Assembly (NCBI GenBank): GCA_003427395.1
Contig: BFEA01000019.1
Coordinates: 3,092,785-3,136,429, forward strand
DNA length: 43,645 nucleotides
Direction: 5' to 3'
Source: Chara braunii
Taxonomy: Eukaryota > Streptophyta > Charophyceae > Charales > Characeae
The notes below the pieces were generated by a model. That model saw nothing but the letters and a program-made list of their open reading frames with translations, did no database searches and had not been told where the DNA came from. Positions 10,714 to 20,507 of the stretch are shown in pieces. Position 1 is the first letter of the stretch; each line of letters opens with the position of its first letter. The position numbers and the translations under genes were made by a program.

Positions 10714-12120
10714 TTTCTGCCGCAACATCACTTTATAGTGCAACACCGACCTACGAATTTTGTACTGATTCCGGATTCCTGAAAACACCGCCAACCCCTC
10801 GCTGGCACCGTCCCAGACTCCCGCTCATAGTTTATACACTTACATCTTTACAAATTTGCACTTACAGACGGTATGCCTGCACAAGGCTGTAATATACACA
10901 ATGGACAGTGGAAACAACTCACTGCACACAAACTTACACTTTACACAGCATGCCTGCTCAAGGCTTCAAGATACACGGATATAACTCAGGGCTTACCATA
11001 GCCATGTCTGTACAAAGAGGATCAAACATACACACAACCATGCCTAGTACTTCTCATCATATGTATAAGGACGCTGGACCCGTTGTCGAGCGCATCGGTC
11101 TGGCACCGCCCAAGGCAGCGCGGGACCCTCCCGGCCACGTCACGCAGGAGTTGGTTTTAATCCTTCGTCGCAAATATGCATGGAGCTTCCACAAGCCGCT
11201 CCGACCGAGTGCGCCAGCCATACCTCTCGCGAGCCCCTACGACAGGATAGGGCCTACGCGAGGCACGACTTACCTTCACCTTACGGGAGTTGTCACCTCC
11301 CTTTGGTGGGCGTATTCCCGTCGAACTGCCAATTCACAATACGAAAGTTGATCAGTTGCAATCGCAGAGGTGGACCAGCCGAGGGCGTTTCTCGTTCGAT
11401 GTAGCATAGGGGGTACGCGCGGTATTACGCCTCTATTGAACCCGCACTTGAACCGACATCTTGGGGGGCTGAAGTCCCAAGCGCGACCCGTCATCGGTCG
11501 ACTAGGACTCATCCCACACATCACTCGCACACCACTATAAATAACATAAAAATTAAAAATACACACACACATACACATACACGAAACGACACAAAACAAA
11601 CAACGCGACCACGCTCCTAGTCCCTCGGTAGCCATCCCATAACTTTCCGACGCGGAAATCAGATAGGCGTCGCGTGCGAGACTTAGTGTAATGCGCGGAC
11701 GCAGGACCTACTCATATTGACGAGCAATGCAATCATCCGCAAGCAGTCGCAATGATGGCGTACTATGTAGTGTCCATAATCAAGCGGTCCTTCGTGGATT
11801 TGAGTACTGCTTATGACACCCAAGTGTCAGACTCGAGGTATCGTGAGGGTTTACTCCCTCACGATATTGCACGGTTGAAGGAATAGCCGTGCGGCCGGCG
11901 CGAGACCTCCAACCTTTGGCCCGAGTGTCTCGGTAGGCAGAGCAAATAGGCTCTGCGCGGGGGGAGATTCCTTCCCTGCAGAGTCTAAAGGCCTGGGATG
12001 TCCTGGACAAAGACCTCGAATCCAGGCCCAGGACCAACATCCGACTAAGAAATTTTTAACAAGCATACAACAAGGTAGAGAGGTTTTCCTCACTTTCTCA
12101 GTCCCAACCCCCAATTAAGC
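10714..12120. other. Non-coding region after LINE-C, possible 3' UTR plus unknown repeat
   Basis: No supportable ORF. The first 350 bp contain three imperfect copies of a CATGCCTGCTCAAGGCT-like unit (near 10870, 10945 and 11000), each followed by a short AT/AC-rich stretch; this may be the LINE-C 3' UTR. From about 11060 to 12120 the sequence is GC-rich without recognisable protein similarity. Confidence 0.4.
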
Positions 12121-12880
12121 CCTTAAGCGTGGGCCCTCTCAGGCCACGCGAACACCCAACATAGGTACATACACATATAAGTATGTAAGGGGGGAATAAG
12201 TATGCAACGATCACTTCTCACAATCACAGTGTGACTCCTCACAGCCATATGTATATTTGTGATCGCAGACAGTCAAATCAACAATCCGAACCACAAAACA
12301 TATCTGCAATCACATCAAAGAATCAAACAAGAATTCACGCACTACACGGAGTCAACTCCAACCACTCCGTACACTCATACCCCTCGCTTTAGCCATGCAA
12401 GCCCCAGCCTCTGTCCAACCAACCATAATTAAATACTCAGTACCTTTGTTAAATGACCACTCGATAAAAGTCCGGGTGAAACTTTAATAAAACAATAAAA
12501 TCACCAGGGCTAAAGCCTTTTAGGTTGAGTATTGAGTATTAATCGGAGTTGAGTCGTAAATCGGCGAATCGACAACCGACCTGTTATCAGTGATAACAGA
12601 AGATGATCCTTGTAGGATCAAACTGAATCTAGCCCAAATCTTGAATCAAGCGATCAAGAGGACCTCTAACACAAGACAGGTCAATCCCCATGCTAAATCT
12701 ATAAGTCCAAATCGAGAGTAACCTTCATATCATGATTTCATCAAGAATCGTTCTACTCAACTAATTTTAAGTCTACCTCTAAGTCAGTGCCTAATGAAAA
12801 GGTAGACCTTGTGCAGAATCTTCTTTATGCAGAGTGGATTGTCAGCATTGCCACTGTCAAAATATAATATAACTCTTCTA
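12121..12880. other. AT-rich non-coding stretch with two small hairpins
   Basis: No gene seen. Two perfect inverted repeats lie almost end to end: CTGTTATCA-G-TGATAACAG at 12581-12599 and TGATCCT-TGT-AGGATCA at 12604-12620. A purine run, AAGGGGGGAATAAG, at about 12187-12200 resembles a polypurine tract, but no LTR can be paired with it. Confidence 0.35.
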
Positions 12881-12887
12881 AACTAGG

Positions 12888-13330
12888 AAAATTTCGGTAG
12901 CGCTTCCCGTAGGAGAAGTGCCTTTTCAGAATTTTTAATAACTTAAATATGGAAAAAAAAAGACAATCTTCAACTCTGGAAAGTCAAAATTTGTCTAACT
13001 CCCTGAATTAGCAAAAATTTGGGCACCATTCCCTTTAGAAAGAGAGACTTCCCAGATTTATACTAAATCAGATTTGAACTCAGAAAACAAGGTCTGAGTT
13101 CAACTAAGACAAAATTTAACTAACTCCTTAGATTTGCAGAGATTTTGGTAGCGCTTCCCATATAGAAAGTGTTATTCCAAGATTTATACAAAGCTAAGTT
13201 CAAAATCTAAAATGACTTTGACTTTTCAAGGTCTAATTTTGTCTAACTCCCTAATTTAGCAGAAATTTGGGCAACATTCCCTTTAGAAAGGAAAGGGAGG
13301 TGTTCCAAATTTTCACTAAGTCAAAGAGTC
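12888..13330. repeat. Diverged ~120-bp tandem repeat, four units
   Basis: Units start near 12888, 13006, 13131 and 13252, giving periods of about 118-125 bp. Each has a TTAGCAAAAATTTGG-like start, then GYRNCRYTTCCC, a short AGAAAG segment, and CCAGATTTATAC. The copies alternate between a GGTAGCGCTTCCC and a GGGCACCATTCCC form, which suggests a higher-order two-unit repeat. Confidence 0.7.
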
Positions 13331-13678
13331 ATAAAAGTTAGACACTGAAAAAGTGGCTTACCAAGATTTATGCAAGACAAAGTATAAATAAAAGATCCCA
13401 GAAAATGCAAAAATTGACCTAAGTAAAAAAACTTAGCTTAGAAAATGCAAGAATTGAAACTAACTCCTATGACTCTAGCACGTGGCGAGCAATTAAAACA
13501 ACTACCTGTCAAATTGAAACTCAGACTAAGTAGTAACCTCACTCAGTCACATGCAAGTCAAACCACAAAGATAAGTATTCTCACCATCCCAAGGTCAACC
13601 TTATCAAACAATAGTTCGTAATCTTTCAATGATTTATACCCTTATACCCAGCTTACATAAGACATAAAGCTAGGCGAC
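13331..13678. other. AT-rich spacer, no gene seen
   Basis: A/T-rich sequence between the 120-bp repeats and the CCAAACTTATGG repeats. It contains a few AAATGCAAAAATTGA-like short repeats (13400-13460) and no open frame of note. Confidence 0.4.
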
Positions 13679-15205
13679 CCAAACTTATGGGAACATGCCT
13701 AGCTCCGCCAAAATATACACAAAAAACAGGGCACAACAACTTTTCTCTTCTTTGGGCACATGACTAGGCCACCCTAGTCGCCCTGAACTGTTTAAGTATC
13801 CAAATTGTATATAATTGTCTTCACTTAGTCTTATAAGGTAGCATATGACTGAACCGATTAACTAAGATCGAGGTACAGACTGCTCCTTCTTACCACAAGT
13901 TTATTCTTAATTAATACTCTCTTCAGTTATGATAAGCTATAGTCAGACCATCCAAACTTATGAAAAAATGTTTTACTAGCCTGTGCATAAGTAGTATAGT
14001 ATAACAAGGAGGATGCCCACCGCGACTGCGGCGGGGACTAACCTCTCTTGCTCCTCGCGTTGCCCCTCCCCCCGTCCACTGCCCTGGTCCTCACCCTTTC
14101 ATCCCCCCCCCCTCCCGCTCATCCCGTTCGTCCCCACCGCCTTTGTCGGACATGGAAAAACAGCATGCGCGCCACAGGCGCTGTGCGTGAACTCGCAGTT
14201 GTGCGACGTCCCCCTCGATTTGCGAATGTGACCCTTGCGCAGGAGCCATGCTAAACGAACTTCCCTGGCCTGCAAAATGACCCAAAAAAGGTAAAACGCA
14301 TGCAAAATGACAAAAAAAAAAACAAACACTTGGTACTCTCTACGTGCGCAAAAGATAAAAAATATGGCAATGTATTTCTCTGTGTTCTAGCAGTGGATTC
14401 AGTCTCATTTGCACATTTGGAGAGCAGTGCAGCGAGGTCCTCAGGCCAAAACGAAAACAACGGGCTCGCAAAGCGACAAAAAAAAGAAAAAAAAGAAAAG
14501 AAAAGAACAAAAGGAAACTGGCAAAATGACAAAAAAAAAAAAAAAACGAAACAAACGAACAAAAGGAAACCTGTGTATCTCCCCATGTTCCGAAGCAGAT
14601 TCAGTTTCATATAAACGACTGGTGTATCTCCCCACGTCGCGGCGCTGGACGCGAGAAACTTTTGGAACCACGCCACGCGCGAGGCAAGAAAGGGAAAAAA
14701 AAAAACGATGCCCCGGGTGTCTGCCGGACCCCAATCCCTGGTGTCCCCGACTCGTTCCCAAGAGTGGCAGCCGGGCCTGGCGGGAGCGTGACGCCAGACC
14801 CGATATTCCCTTAAAGATGGTAAGGGAAATATTAATAAATTCAACCTTCAGGTTCTAGCATGTGCGTGGCTTCATACCAGACCTCCCAAACTTATGGGAA
14901 CCTGTTTGGTCTGTTGCCAAAATCCTCCCATCAGAATGAAACAAAGAGGGTCAGAGTCATCCAAACTTATGGAAAAATGCTTAACCCTCCTTCAGAAACT
15001 AAATAAATATATAAACCCTCAAGAAAAAAGGGCGACCAAGCCATCCAAACTTATGGAAAAATGTTTGGTCCCTGAAAAGGCAATCACATTCAGCCCCCGC
15101 AAGTCAAAGCAACCACACCACCCAAACTTATGGGAACCTGTCTGGTCCTTTAGACAATCCAAAATAAACACAGCACTGGGTCCTCCAAACTTATGGAGAC
15201 TCTCT
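13679..15205. repeat. Seven spaced copies of a CCAAACTTATGG motif
   Basis: Copies begin near 13679, 13952, 14886, 14961, 15045, 15123 and 15185. The consensus is CCAAACTTATGGRAAMMTG followed by a YTWGGTCC-like end. The last five are spaced 63-84 bp apart with dissimilar spacers. Between 14270 and 14700 there are A-rich runs and a repeated GTGTATCTCCCCA block (14572 and 14621). The array looks like an eroded tandem repeat or a regulatory array of a retroelement. Confidence 0.7.
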
Positions 15206-16990
15206 TAGCCTTTGGTTGACCCAGTCAAACATTCAATACAACCTTTCTCCCATCCTTCCCCCATATGCAATCCCACAATCTACTTTCAGTCAAATAATTA
15301 AACTGAAACTGACATTGAGCATACATTCATTTACTTAGTCTAGGTTGTGCCCTGAAAGTCAAACTGAAAGTCAAAGTAGGGGTGCACACAGTATACTCAA
15401 TCAAAATGTAGCAAGGGGTGTAGTTAAGAGATATAACAGGGTTTATAGAAGGAGATTAAATGTTACCTCTCAGTTCCCTGCCTCCAGAACTCCTCCTGAG
15501 TTCCGGCAGAGCTCCCACAATCGGTGGGATGACTCCCCACAGAGTCTTGCTGCGGTCCTATAGGTTGCAATCCCACTTGCTGCCTTCCTCTCAGAACAGG
15601 ACGAGACTTAGAGTAAGAAAGGCAGAAGTAGGGGTTTGAGACTCTCGAGATACAGGAGAGAAACAAACTCAACTCCCTGGAGAGGGCCTTGTTATCTTTC
15701 AGCGCCTGAGGGCCCCACAATGGCGGCCAGAAATCAACAACTTGGTCAACTCTGAGTCAGACTGCCGAAAGTCAACCATCCGACGACCTCCCGATTCACA
15801 GCACTAACTCCCCTTTCGCAGAACCTGATCATTCCTCCAAGTCCCCCCTCCTCTCCTTGGCCCCATTGCCGCTACAAAGCAGCCTGTAACAGTCGGCAGC
15901 AGCCAGCAGCAATATGCAGCAGTATGCAGCCGAAGCAAAGTAGCGGGGCGCAATCAACGAGCGGCAGGGGACACCGCAACAACCAAAATGTACAATAAAG
16001 AACGGTGTCACGGACACACGACGCCAGTAGCAGTCCAGATTTGGTGGTAACGACTACCGAAACATAGTCTGTCGTTGTGTAAATAAGGTTCAGAGCTTGT
16101 AATACAATCTGTCGCTGTGACACACGGCTGGTCCTCATCTGCAGGTGCCCGAAGTAGGTAGGCATCCTCTTTGTCCGAACTTCGCTCGCTGTCCCTCACT
16201 GTTTTGACTGCGCTCGGCTCGCACCTTTGCCTGATTGACTACTTTTTTCAACTATAGCCCACTACACAGCCTCCCGTATGCAGGAATGATGTAGGTGAGT
16301 TTCCTTTCCTCTTCCCTTCTCAACTTGCCTTCAACCCTGCGGTCTTCCCTACGGCTTCAGAGTCCCGTGATGCAGCAGCAGTCCAAAATGCGATCAGCCT
16401 AATAACGCTGGTCGATCAGGTAAGTACCCGTTGTCGGGACTGGTGGGTCCCGAATAACTTCCCATCACTCGAGAGATTGAATACGGACAATTTGTGTACA
16501 ACAAAAAAATCTGGAGTGAGGAAGCAGGAGAGAGAAAAGACAAAGGATTAGGCCGCAAAAGGGAGTGATGCCCTGAGGAGAGAACCACAGGAGGAAAAAA
16601 CTAGCGACGACAAGCAAGCGAGCGCAAGAACAGGGGCACATAGAACATAGCAGGAGGCCGGGAGGGCCATCGGAATGCAATAAGACTAAGGCCAAAGGGC
16701 CCTTTGAACTAGCAATTGCAGCGCGACAACAATAAGGGAATGAGGAAGTCGAGGGATGGGCGGCCAGAAGCCGCGGGAAGCCAGGAAATGAGGGGCCAAC
16801 GTGGGGGCCACCTATGGGAGCCTCGGAGCGGAGGTCCACAACCAAAGAGATCGGCACGCACAAGGCGCGAGGAAAGACTAAGGAGAGGGGTCGCTATGGG
16901 GCGACAAGACGCCCAAGGGGCATGGGACACCTCAGGGAAAGCCACCCGGGGCCACGTGGGACTAAGTAAAAATAATGGCGTCCGGGGCGA
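15206..16990. other. Unassigned region
   Basis: No protein or RNA gene could be supported. A strong plant-type splice-donor string CAG/GTAAGT occurs at 16417-16425, and TAG/GTGAGT near 16290. No coding exon can be attached to either, and isolated donor strings are common by chance. Confidence 0.3.
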
Positions 16991-16998
16991 AATGTGTC

Positions 16999-17136
16999 GG
17001 GGACCGCCAACGAGACTAAGTGTTGGGGACCGCCGACGGGACTAAGTGTCGGGGACCACCGGCGGGACTAAGTGTTGGGGACCACCGACGGGACTAAGTG
17101 TCGGGGACCACCGACGGGACAAGTGGCGGGGACATG
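16999..17136. repeat. 26-bp minisatellite
   Basis: Units start with GGGGACC at 16999, 17025, 17051, 17077, 17103 and 17128, giving periods of 26, 26, 26, 26 and 25. The consensus is GGGGACCACCGACGGGAC then TAAGTGTY. The array opens the hairpin-rich duplicated region. Confidence 0.9.
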
Positions 17137-17199
17137 TGAAAGTCCCAAGAAGAAACGGCGGCACCGCATGAGGGAAAAATAATAAATGCAAGGTGCACT

Positions 17200-17260
17200 G
17201 TCAAGATCGACATCTTGACGGCTAAGAATATTAACACCACTAGTGCAAGTACTAGTGGTG
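17200..17260. repeat. Pair of perfect hairpins
   Basis: GTCAAGAT-CGAC-ATCTTGAC lies at 17200-17219 (8-bp stem). CACCACTAGT-GCAAGT-ACTAGTGGTG lies at 17235-17260 (10-bp stem). The unit-2 counterpart of the first is ACCGTCAAGATC-GAG-GATCTAGACGGT at 18837-18863, a 12-bp stem with one mismatch. The sequence changed while the pairing was largely kept. Confidence 0.85.
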
Positions 17261-17481
17261 ACAAATGGGAAGGCCAAAAGGACAAGGAAAGGTAAAGAAA
17301 ACTGAAGTGGGAGGCATGGGAGCAATCCGAAAAATCTTGGATCAGCCTCCCTCAAGAAAATAGAGTCAAATAAGACCCATGTGAAAAATAGCCCTTTGGG
17401 AGAAAATCGGAGTAGGAGGGACCATTGTGGGAGAAATGTAGGAGTAAAAGGAGGCTTACATGGACATGGGAAGACCATTAT

Positions 17482-17507
17482 TGCAGTCCGAGAAATAACG
17501 GACTGCA
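17482..17507. repeat. Dyad TGCAGTCCG-N8-CGGACTGCA, copy 1
   Basis: Perfect 9-bp arms (17482-17490 and 17499-17507) flank the 8-nt spacer AGAAATAA. The same arms and spacer length recur at 18281 and 18442. Confidence 0.9.
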
Positions 17508-17589
17508 CCTTGGGCATAGGGAGGGCCAAAACTAAGAGGAAGAGGCTAGAAAAGGGCCTTAACGGCCACTTGACACTTGACATGCTAGA

Positions 17590-17819
17590 NNNNNNNNNNN
17601 NNNNNNNNNNNNNNNNNNNNNNNNNNNNNNNNNNNNNNNNNNNNNNNNNNNNNNNNNNNNNNNNNNNNNNNNNNNNNNNNNNNNNNNNNNNNNNNNNNNN
17701 NNNNNNNNNNNNNNNNNNNNNNNNNNNNNNNNNNNNNNNNNNNNNNNNNNNNNNNNNNNNNNNNNNNNNNNNNNNNNNNNNNNNNNNNNNNNNNNNNNNN
17801 NNNNNNNNNNNNNNNNNNN
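17590..17819. other. Assembly gap of 230 N
   Basis: A run of N follows CATGCTAGA and is itself followed by a run of about 32 A (17820-17851). The gap length may be an estimate. Poly(A) at a gap edge suggests a collapsed homopolymer or a retroelement tail. Confidence 0.98.
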
Positions 17820-17855
<36 letters not shown>

Positions 17856-17920
17856 GTGAGAATAAGACAAAAAGAGTGAGAGGGAGTGAGTGAGTTGGCC
17901 GTCAGTAGGGAGTGCCATAG

Positions 17921-17942
17921 GTAGGGACTGACAGGTCCCTAC
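17921..17942. repeat. Hairpin GTAGGGAC-N6-GTCCCTAC
   Basis: An 8-bp perfect stem with loop TGACAG. The unit-2 copy at about 19320-19341 keeps the sequence with one substitution in the right arm. Confidence 0.8.
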
Positions 17943-18069
17943 GGTCCAAGAAAGGAGGAGAAAAGAAAAGAAAAGAAAAGAGAAAAATACCTTAACGGTA
18001 AAAAACGATCACTTGGGGAGATTCATCCGTGACCAGATTCATTCTGGAATATGGCGGTTACAAAAAACT

Positions 18070-18112
18070 TTGATTTTCTTTGATTTTTGCAGAGAAAATC
18101 AAAGAAAATCAA
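18070..18112. repeat. 18-bp perfect stem, 7-nt loop
   Basis: TTGATTTTCTTTGATTTT (18070-18087) pairs with 18095-18112 around the loop TGCAGAG. This is the longest perfect stem of the hairpin-rich region. The arm is itself two TTGATTTTCT-like repeats, so the structure may have arisen from a simple repeat. Confidence 0.85.
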
Positions 18113-18170
18113 GGCCTCTTGCAACCGGAATAAAACGGAATACATGCATGAGGAGTTACACATGTTTTAT

Positions 18171-18204
18171 GTGCATCCGGAGCCAAAATCAAGGCTGGAT
18201 GCAC
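18171..18204. repeat. Hairpin GTGCATCC...GGATGCAC, copy 1
   Basis: GTGCATCC then GG then AGCC, an 8-nt loop, and GGCT then GGATGCAC form two stacked stems with a bulge. Diverged copies lie near 18331-18364 and 19594-19627; all keep GTGCAT at one end and ATGCAC at the other. Confidence 0.75.
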
Positions 18205-18280
18205 TTGGGAATTGACCGTTTCTTTTTCTCTTGCTTAAGGGCTAGTTATGGGGCATTAGGGCTAAGGAATTGACCCCCAT

Positions 18281-18306
18281 TGCAGTCCGAGTTGCAACGG
18301 ACTGCA
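18281..18306. repeat. Dyad TGCAGTCCG-N8-CGGACTGCA, copy 2
   Basis: Perfect 9-bp arms with spacer AGTTGCAA. Flanking CCCCCAT on the left and TGGGGG on the right extend the pairing with a single bulged T. Confidence 0.9.
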
Positions 18307-18441
18307 TGGGGGAGAGAAAACACATGTTCTAGGTGCATCCGGAGCCGATATTGAGCCCGAATGCACTAGAAAATTTAACGCTTCATTTTCTTTTAACATG
18401 GGGCAAGTTGGGGGGTTGTGGGTGTAGAAAACAGCCATGAC

Positions 18442-18467
18442 TGCAGTCCGAGAAATTACGGACTGCA
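18442..18467. repeat. Dyad TGCAGTCCG-N8-CGGACTGCA, copy 3
   Basis: Perfect 9-bp arms with spacer AGAAATTA. Degenerate relatives lie at 18951-18972 (AGTCCGGGAT / ATCTCGGACT) and at 19912-19940 (AGTCCGAGT / ACTCGGACT with a longer spacer). Confidence 0.9.
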
Positions 18468-19350
18468 TGGGGATGCCAAGGCCAAAGGGGAATGGGCTAC
18501 GGCAAACCCAGAAGGCTAGAAAGGAGCAATTTCGGCAAGGGGCAAGTATAGACGGTAAACGGCAACCGTGAGATGAGATCTCGCGGCCTAGAAAAATCGG
18601 CACACATGTAGAAATGATGGGACCACCAAGGGCAATGGGCCCCCAAAAAATAAAAATGGGACGTCGTCCGGAATGTTGGCTGGGACCAAATGGGTCCAAA
18701 TAATAAAAAAACGGAAAACGGGACATGCGCCGATGGGACAAAGAAATGGAGCTAGCATGTAGGAAAATGGCGGGGACTTGGGATGTCCCAAGGGAACCAT
18801 GAGCAAACACAAGGAATAATTGTGCAAGCAAACGGCACCGTCAAGATCGAGGATCTAGACGGTGGAAAATATTAGCACAACTAGTGGGAGCAAGTGGGAG
18901 AGCCATGGGAGAAAGAAAGGTGAAACAAGGATGTTGGGAAGACTGCCCAGCAGTCCGGGATATCTCGGACTAGCAAGGCGTAAGAAAATAGAGCCTTGAG
19001 AGTCTCAACATGAGAAAAAGGTTGCCCTTAGAAAATTGGAGCAAAAGGGGCTCAAAATTGGGCAAACGGAAGCAAAATGGAGCCCCCTAGGAGCATGGGG
19101 GTGCCATTATTGGAATCCGAGATGTAACGGCCATGTAACAGCCATGAACCTGGCCTTGAATGAGGCCCTAGGGCCTAGAAAGAGGGTGCACAACAGTTTG
19201 ATACTTGTCACAACAGAAATAAAAGAAAAAGAAAGAAAAATGAGAGAAAAAGGAGGAAGAATGAGACAAAAAGGGAGAAAAGAGTGGAGGAGAGTGTGCC
19301 GGCCTATTGGGACCTACACAGTAGGGACTGGCAGGTCCCAACAGTGACCT

Positions 19351-20100
19351 CATCCCTCCTAGAATGAGGGAGGGCAATCCAGATTGCATATCTCAATAAA
19401 ATCTGAATTAAAAAACTGAAAATGAGAGAAAATGCAAAAAGGAAGTGGCCGGTTTTCTTTTGGGCCATGGATCTGAGATCAGATCTCATGGTAGAGAGGA
19501 ACTAGCCGTTTTTTGTGGGCCAGCTCAAAACGGCTAGCTCCGGAATGAGGTGGCAGCCCAAAATGGAAAGAAACAAAAAAGGGAAAAGAACAAAACAGTG
19601 CATTTGGCCCAAAAAGAGAGCCTGATGCACCAAAAATTGAAAAACTAGACTTAGGGGCTCAAAATTGATGCAAGGGCTACTAGGGGGTAGCTCGGATTAT
19701 TGCTGGCCTTGGATCTCAAGCAGATCCAAGGCTGAAAATGTGCCGCCATATGGAAAAATGCTCCGGCTTACTCAAAAGAGGCCGAAACTTGAAAAAATCA
19801 AGAAAAAGGCCCACAAAGCCTTTTTCTTTAAGTAAAAATGCCCTTTGGGCACTAGGACCCAAGTGGGCAGCATTTGTGAGGCAAAAAGGAGGCCGGAGTA
19901 GGCCAAGAGGTAGTCCGAGTTGGTACCAACCACTCGGACTGCATGTACTTGGCCAAAATGAGGCCCAGGTACCTCCAGGAAGGCCTAGTGAGGGAATTTT
20001 GCCTTGGGGGTACCTCGGTTCACCTCAAGGCTCATGGGGAGGCTCATGGGCTGGCCGGACTGCTGGTTTCAGCCTACATAAGCTGAGGATGCAGTCCGTC
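19351..20100. other. Continuation of hairpin-rich non-coding region
   Basis: No gene seen. It contains the hairpins at 19706-19732 and 19912-19940, a 12-bp palindrome GTTGGTACCAAC at 19919-19930, and a third GTGCAT...ATGCAC hairpin at about 19594. Confidence 0.4.
19706..19732. repeat. 11-bp perfect hairpin
   Basis: GCCTTGGATCT (19706-19716) and AGATCCAAGGC (19722-19732) pair around the loop CAAGC. An imperfect relative built on CCATGGATCTGAGATC lies at about 19464-19491. Confidence 0.85.
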
Positions 20101-20507
20101 ACTCTCACATTTGCATGAGGAGTGCCCATGCTGCCCAAGTGAGCTCACAGGAACATCTTTGCACTTGGAGTGAGGAGGGAGGAACCCATGCTAGTGGGAG
20201 AGCTTAGAGGAGACTAGGAGGTAGTGGAGAGGACCCTAGAGGATAGTGATGGTGGGAGAGACACTTGGGAGGTGATCCGCCATATCCCTCCTGGGTGTAG
20301 GAGAGAAGGAGAGGCTAGAGGAGCCCCATTAGCCCTCCTAGAGGGGAGGACTCCATAGCCATAGTTGGGGGAGTTTGCCATAGCCTGAGAGAAAGCAAGG
20401 GAGGAGGAGAGAAGGGCTTGGAGAAAAAGGGAGCCATAGCCAAGAGGAGATTGTGCAAGGAGAGGAAGCTTCATCAAGAAGACACCAACATCAAGGAATC
20501 AACAAGG
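20060..20507 (+). promoter_or_regulatory. Possible transcribed leader ending in a splice donor
   Basis: After a CCTACATAAGC string (about 20073) comes a purine-rich GAGGAG leader-like sequence ending in ATCAACAAG/GTGAGTAA near 20507, a strong splice-donor match. No start codon with a convincing protein follows. The hairpin-rich DNA upstream might then be promoter or LTR sequence. This is inference only. Confidence 0.2.

Larger units (their letters stand above)
17127..19350. repeat. Two divergent ~1.64-kb tandem units rich in inverted repeats
   Basis: Unit 1 (from about 17127) and unit 2 (from about 18769) share landmarks in the same order. They are: GGCGGGGAC...TCCCAAG (17126 / 18768); GGCACCG...GTCAAGATCG (17200 / 18839); an ACTAGTG block (17239 / 18877); a CCGAGA..TAACGG block (17488 / 19115); and AATAAGACAAAAAG with GTAGGGACTG.CAGGTCCC (17861 / 19259). 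The offset is about 1.64 kb before the sequence gap. No coding potential is evident. The arrangement could be two long terminal repeats of a non-autonomous element or a tandem repeat. Confidence 0.65.

Noticed and set aside
12187-12200. Polypurine tract marking a 3' LTR
   Set aside because: No paired LTR, primer-binding site or pol sequence could be linked to it.
14883-15205. CRISPR-like spacing of repeats
   Set aside because: The window is eukaryotic, repeats are imperfect, spacers vary in length and there are no cas genes.
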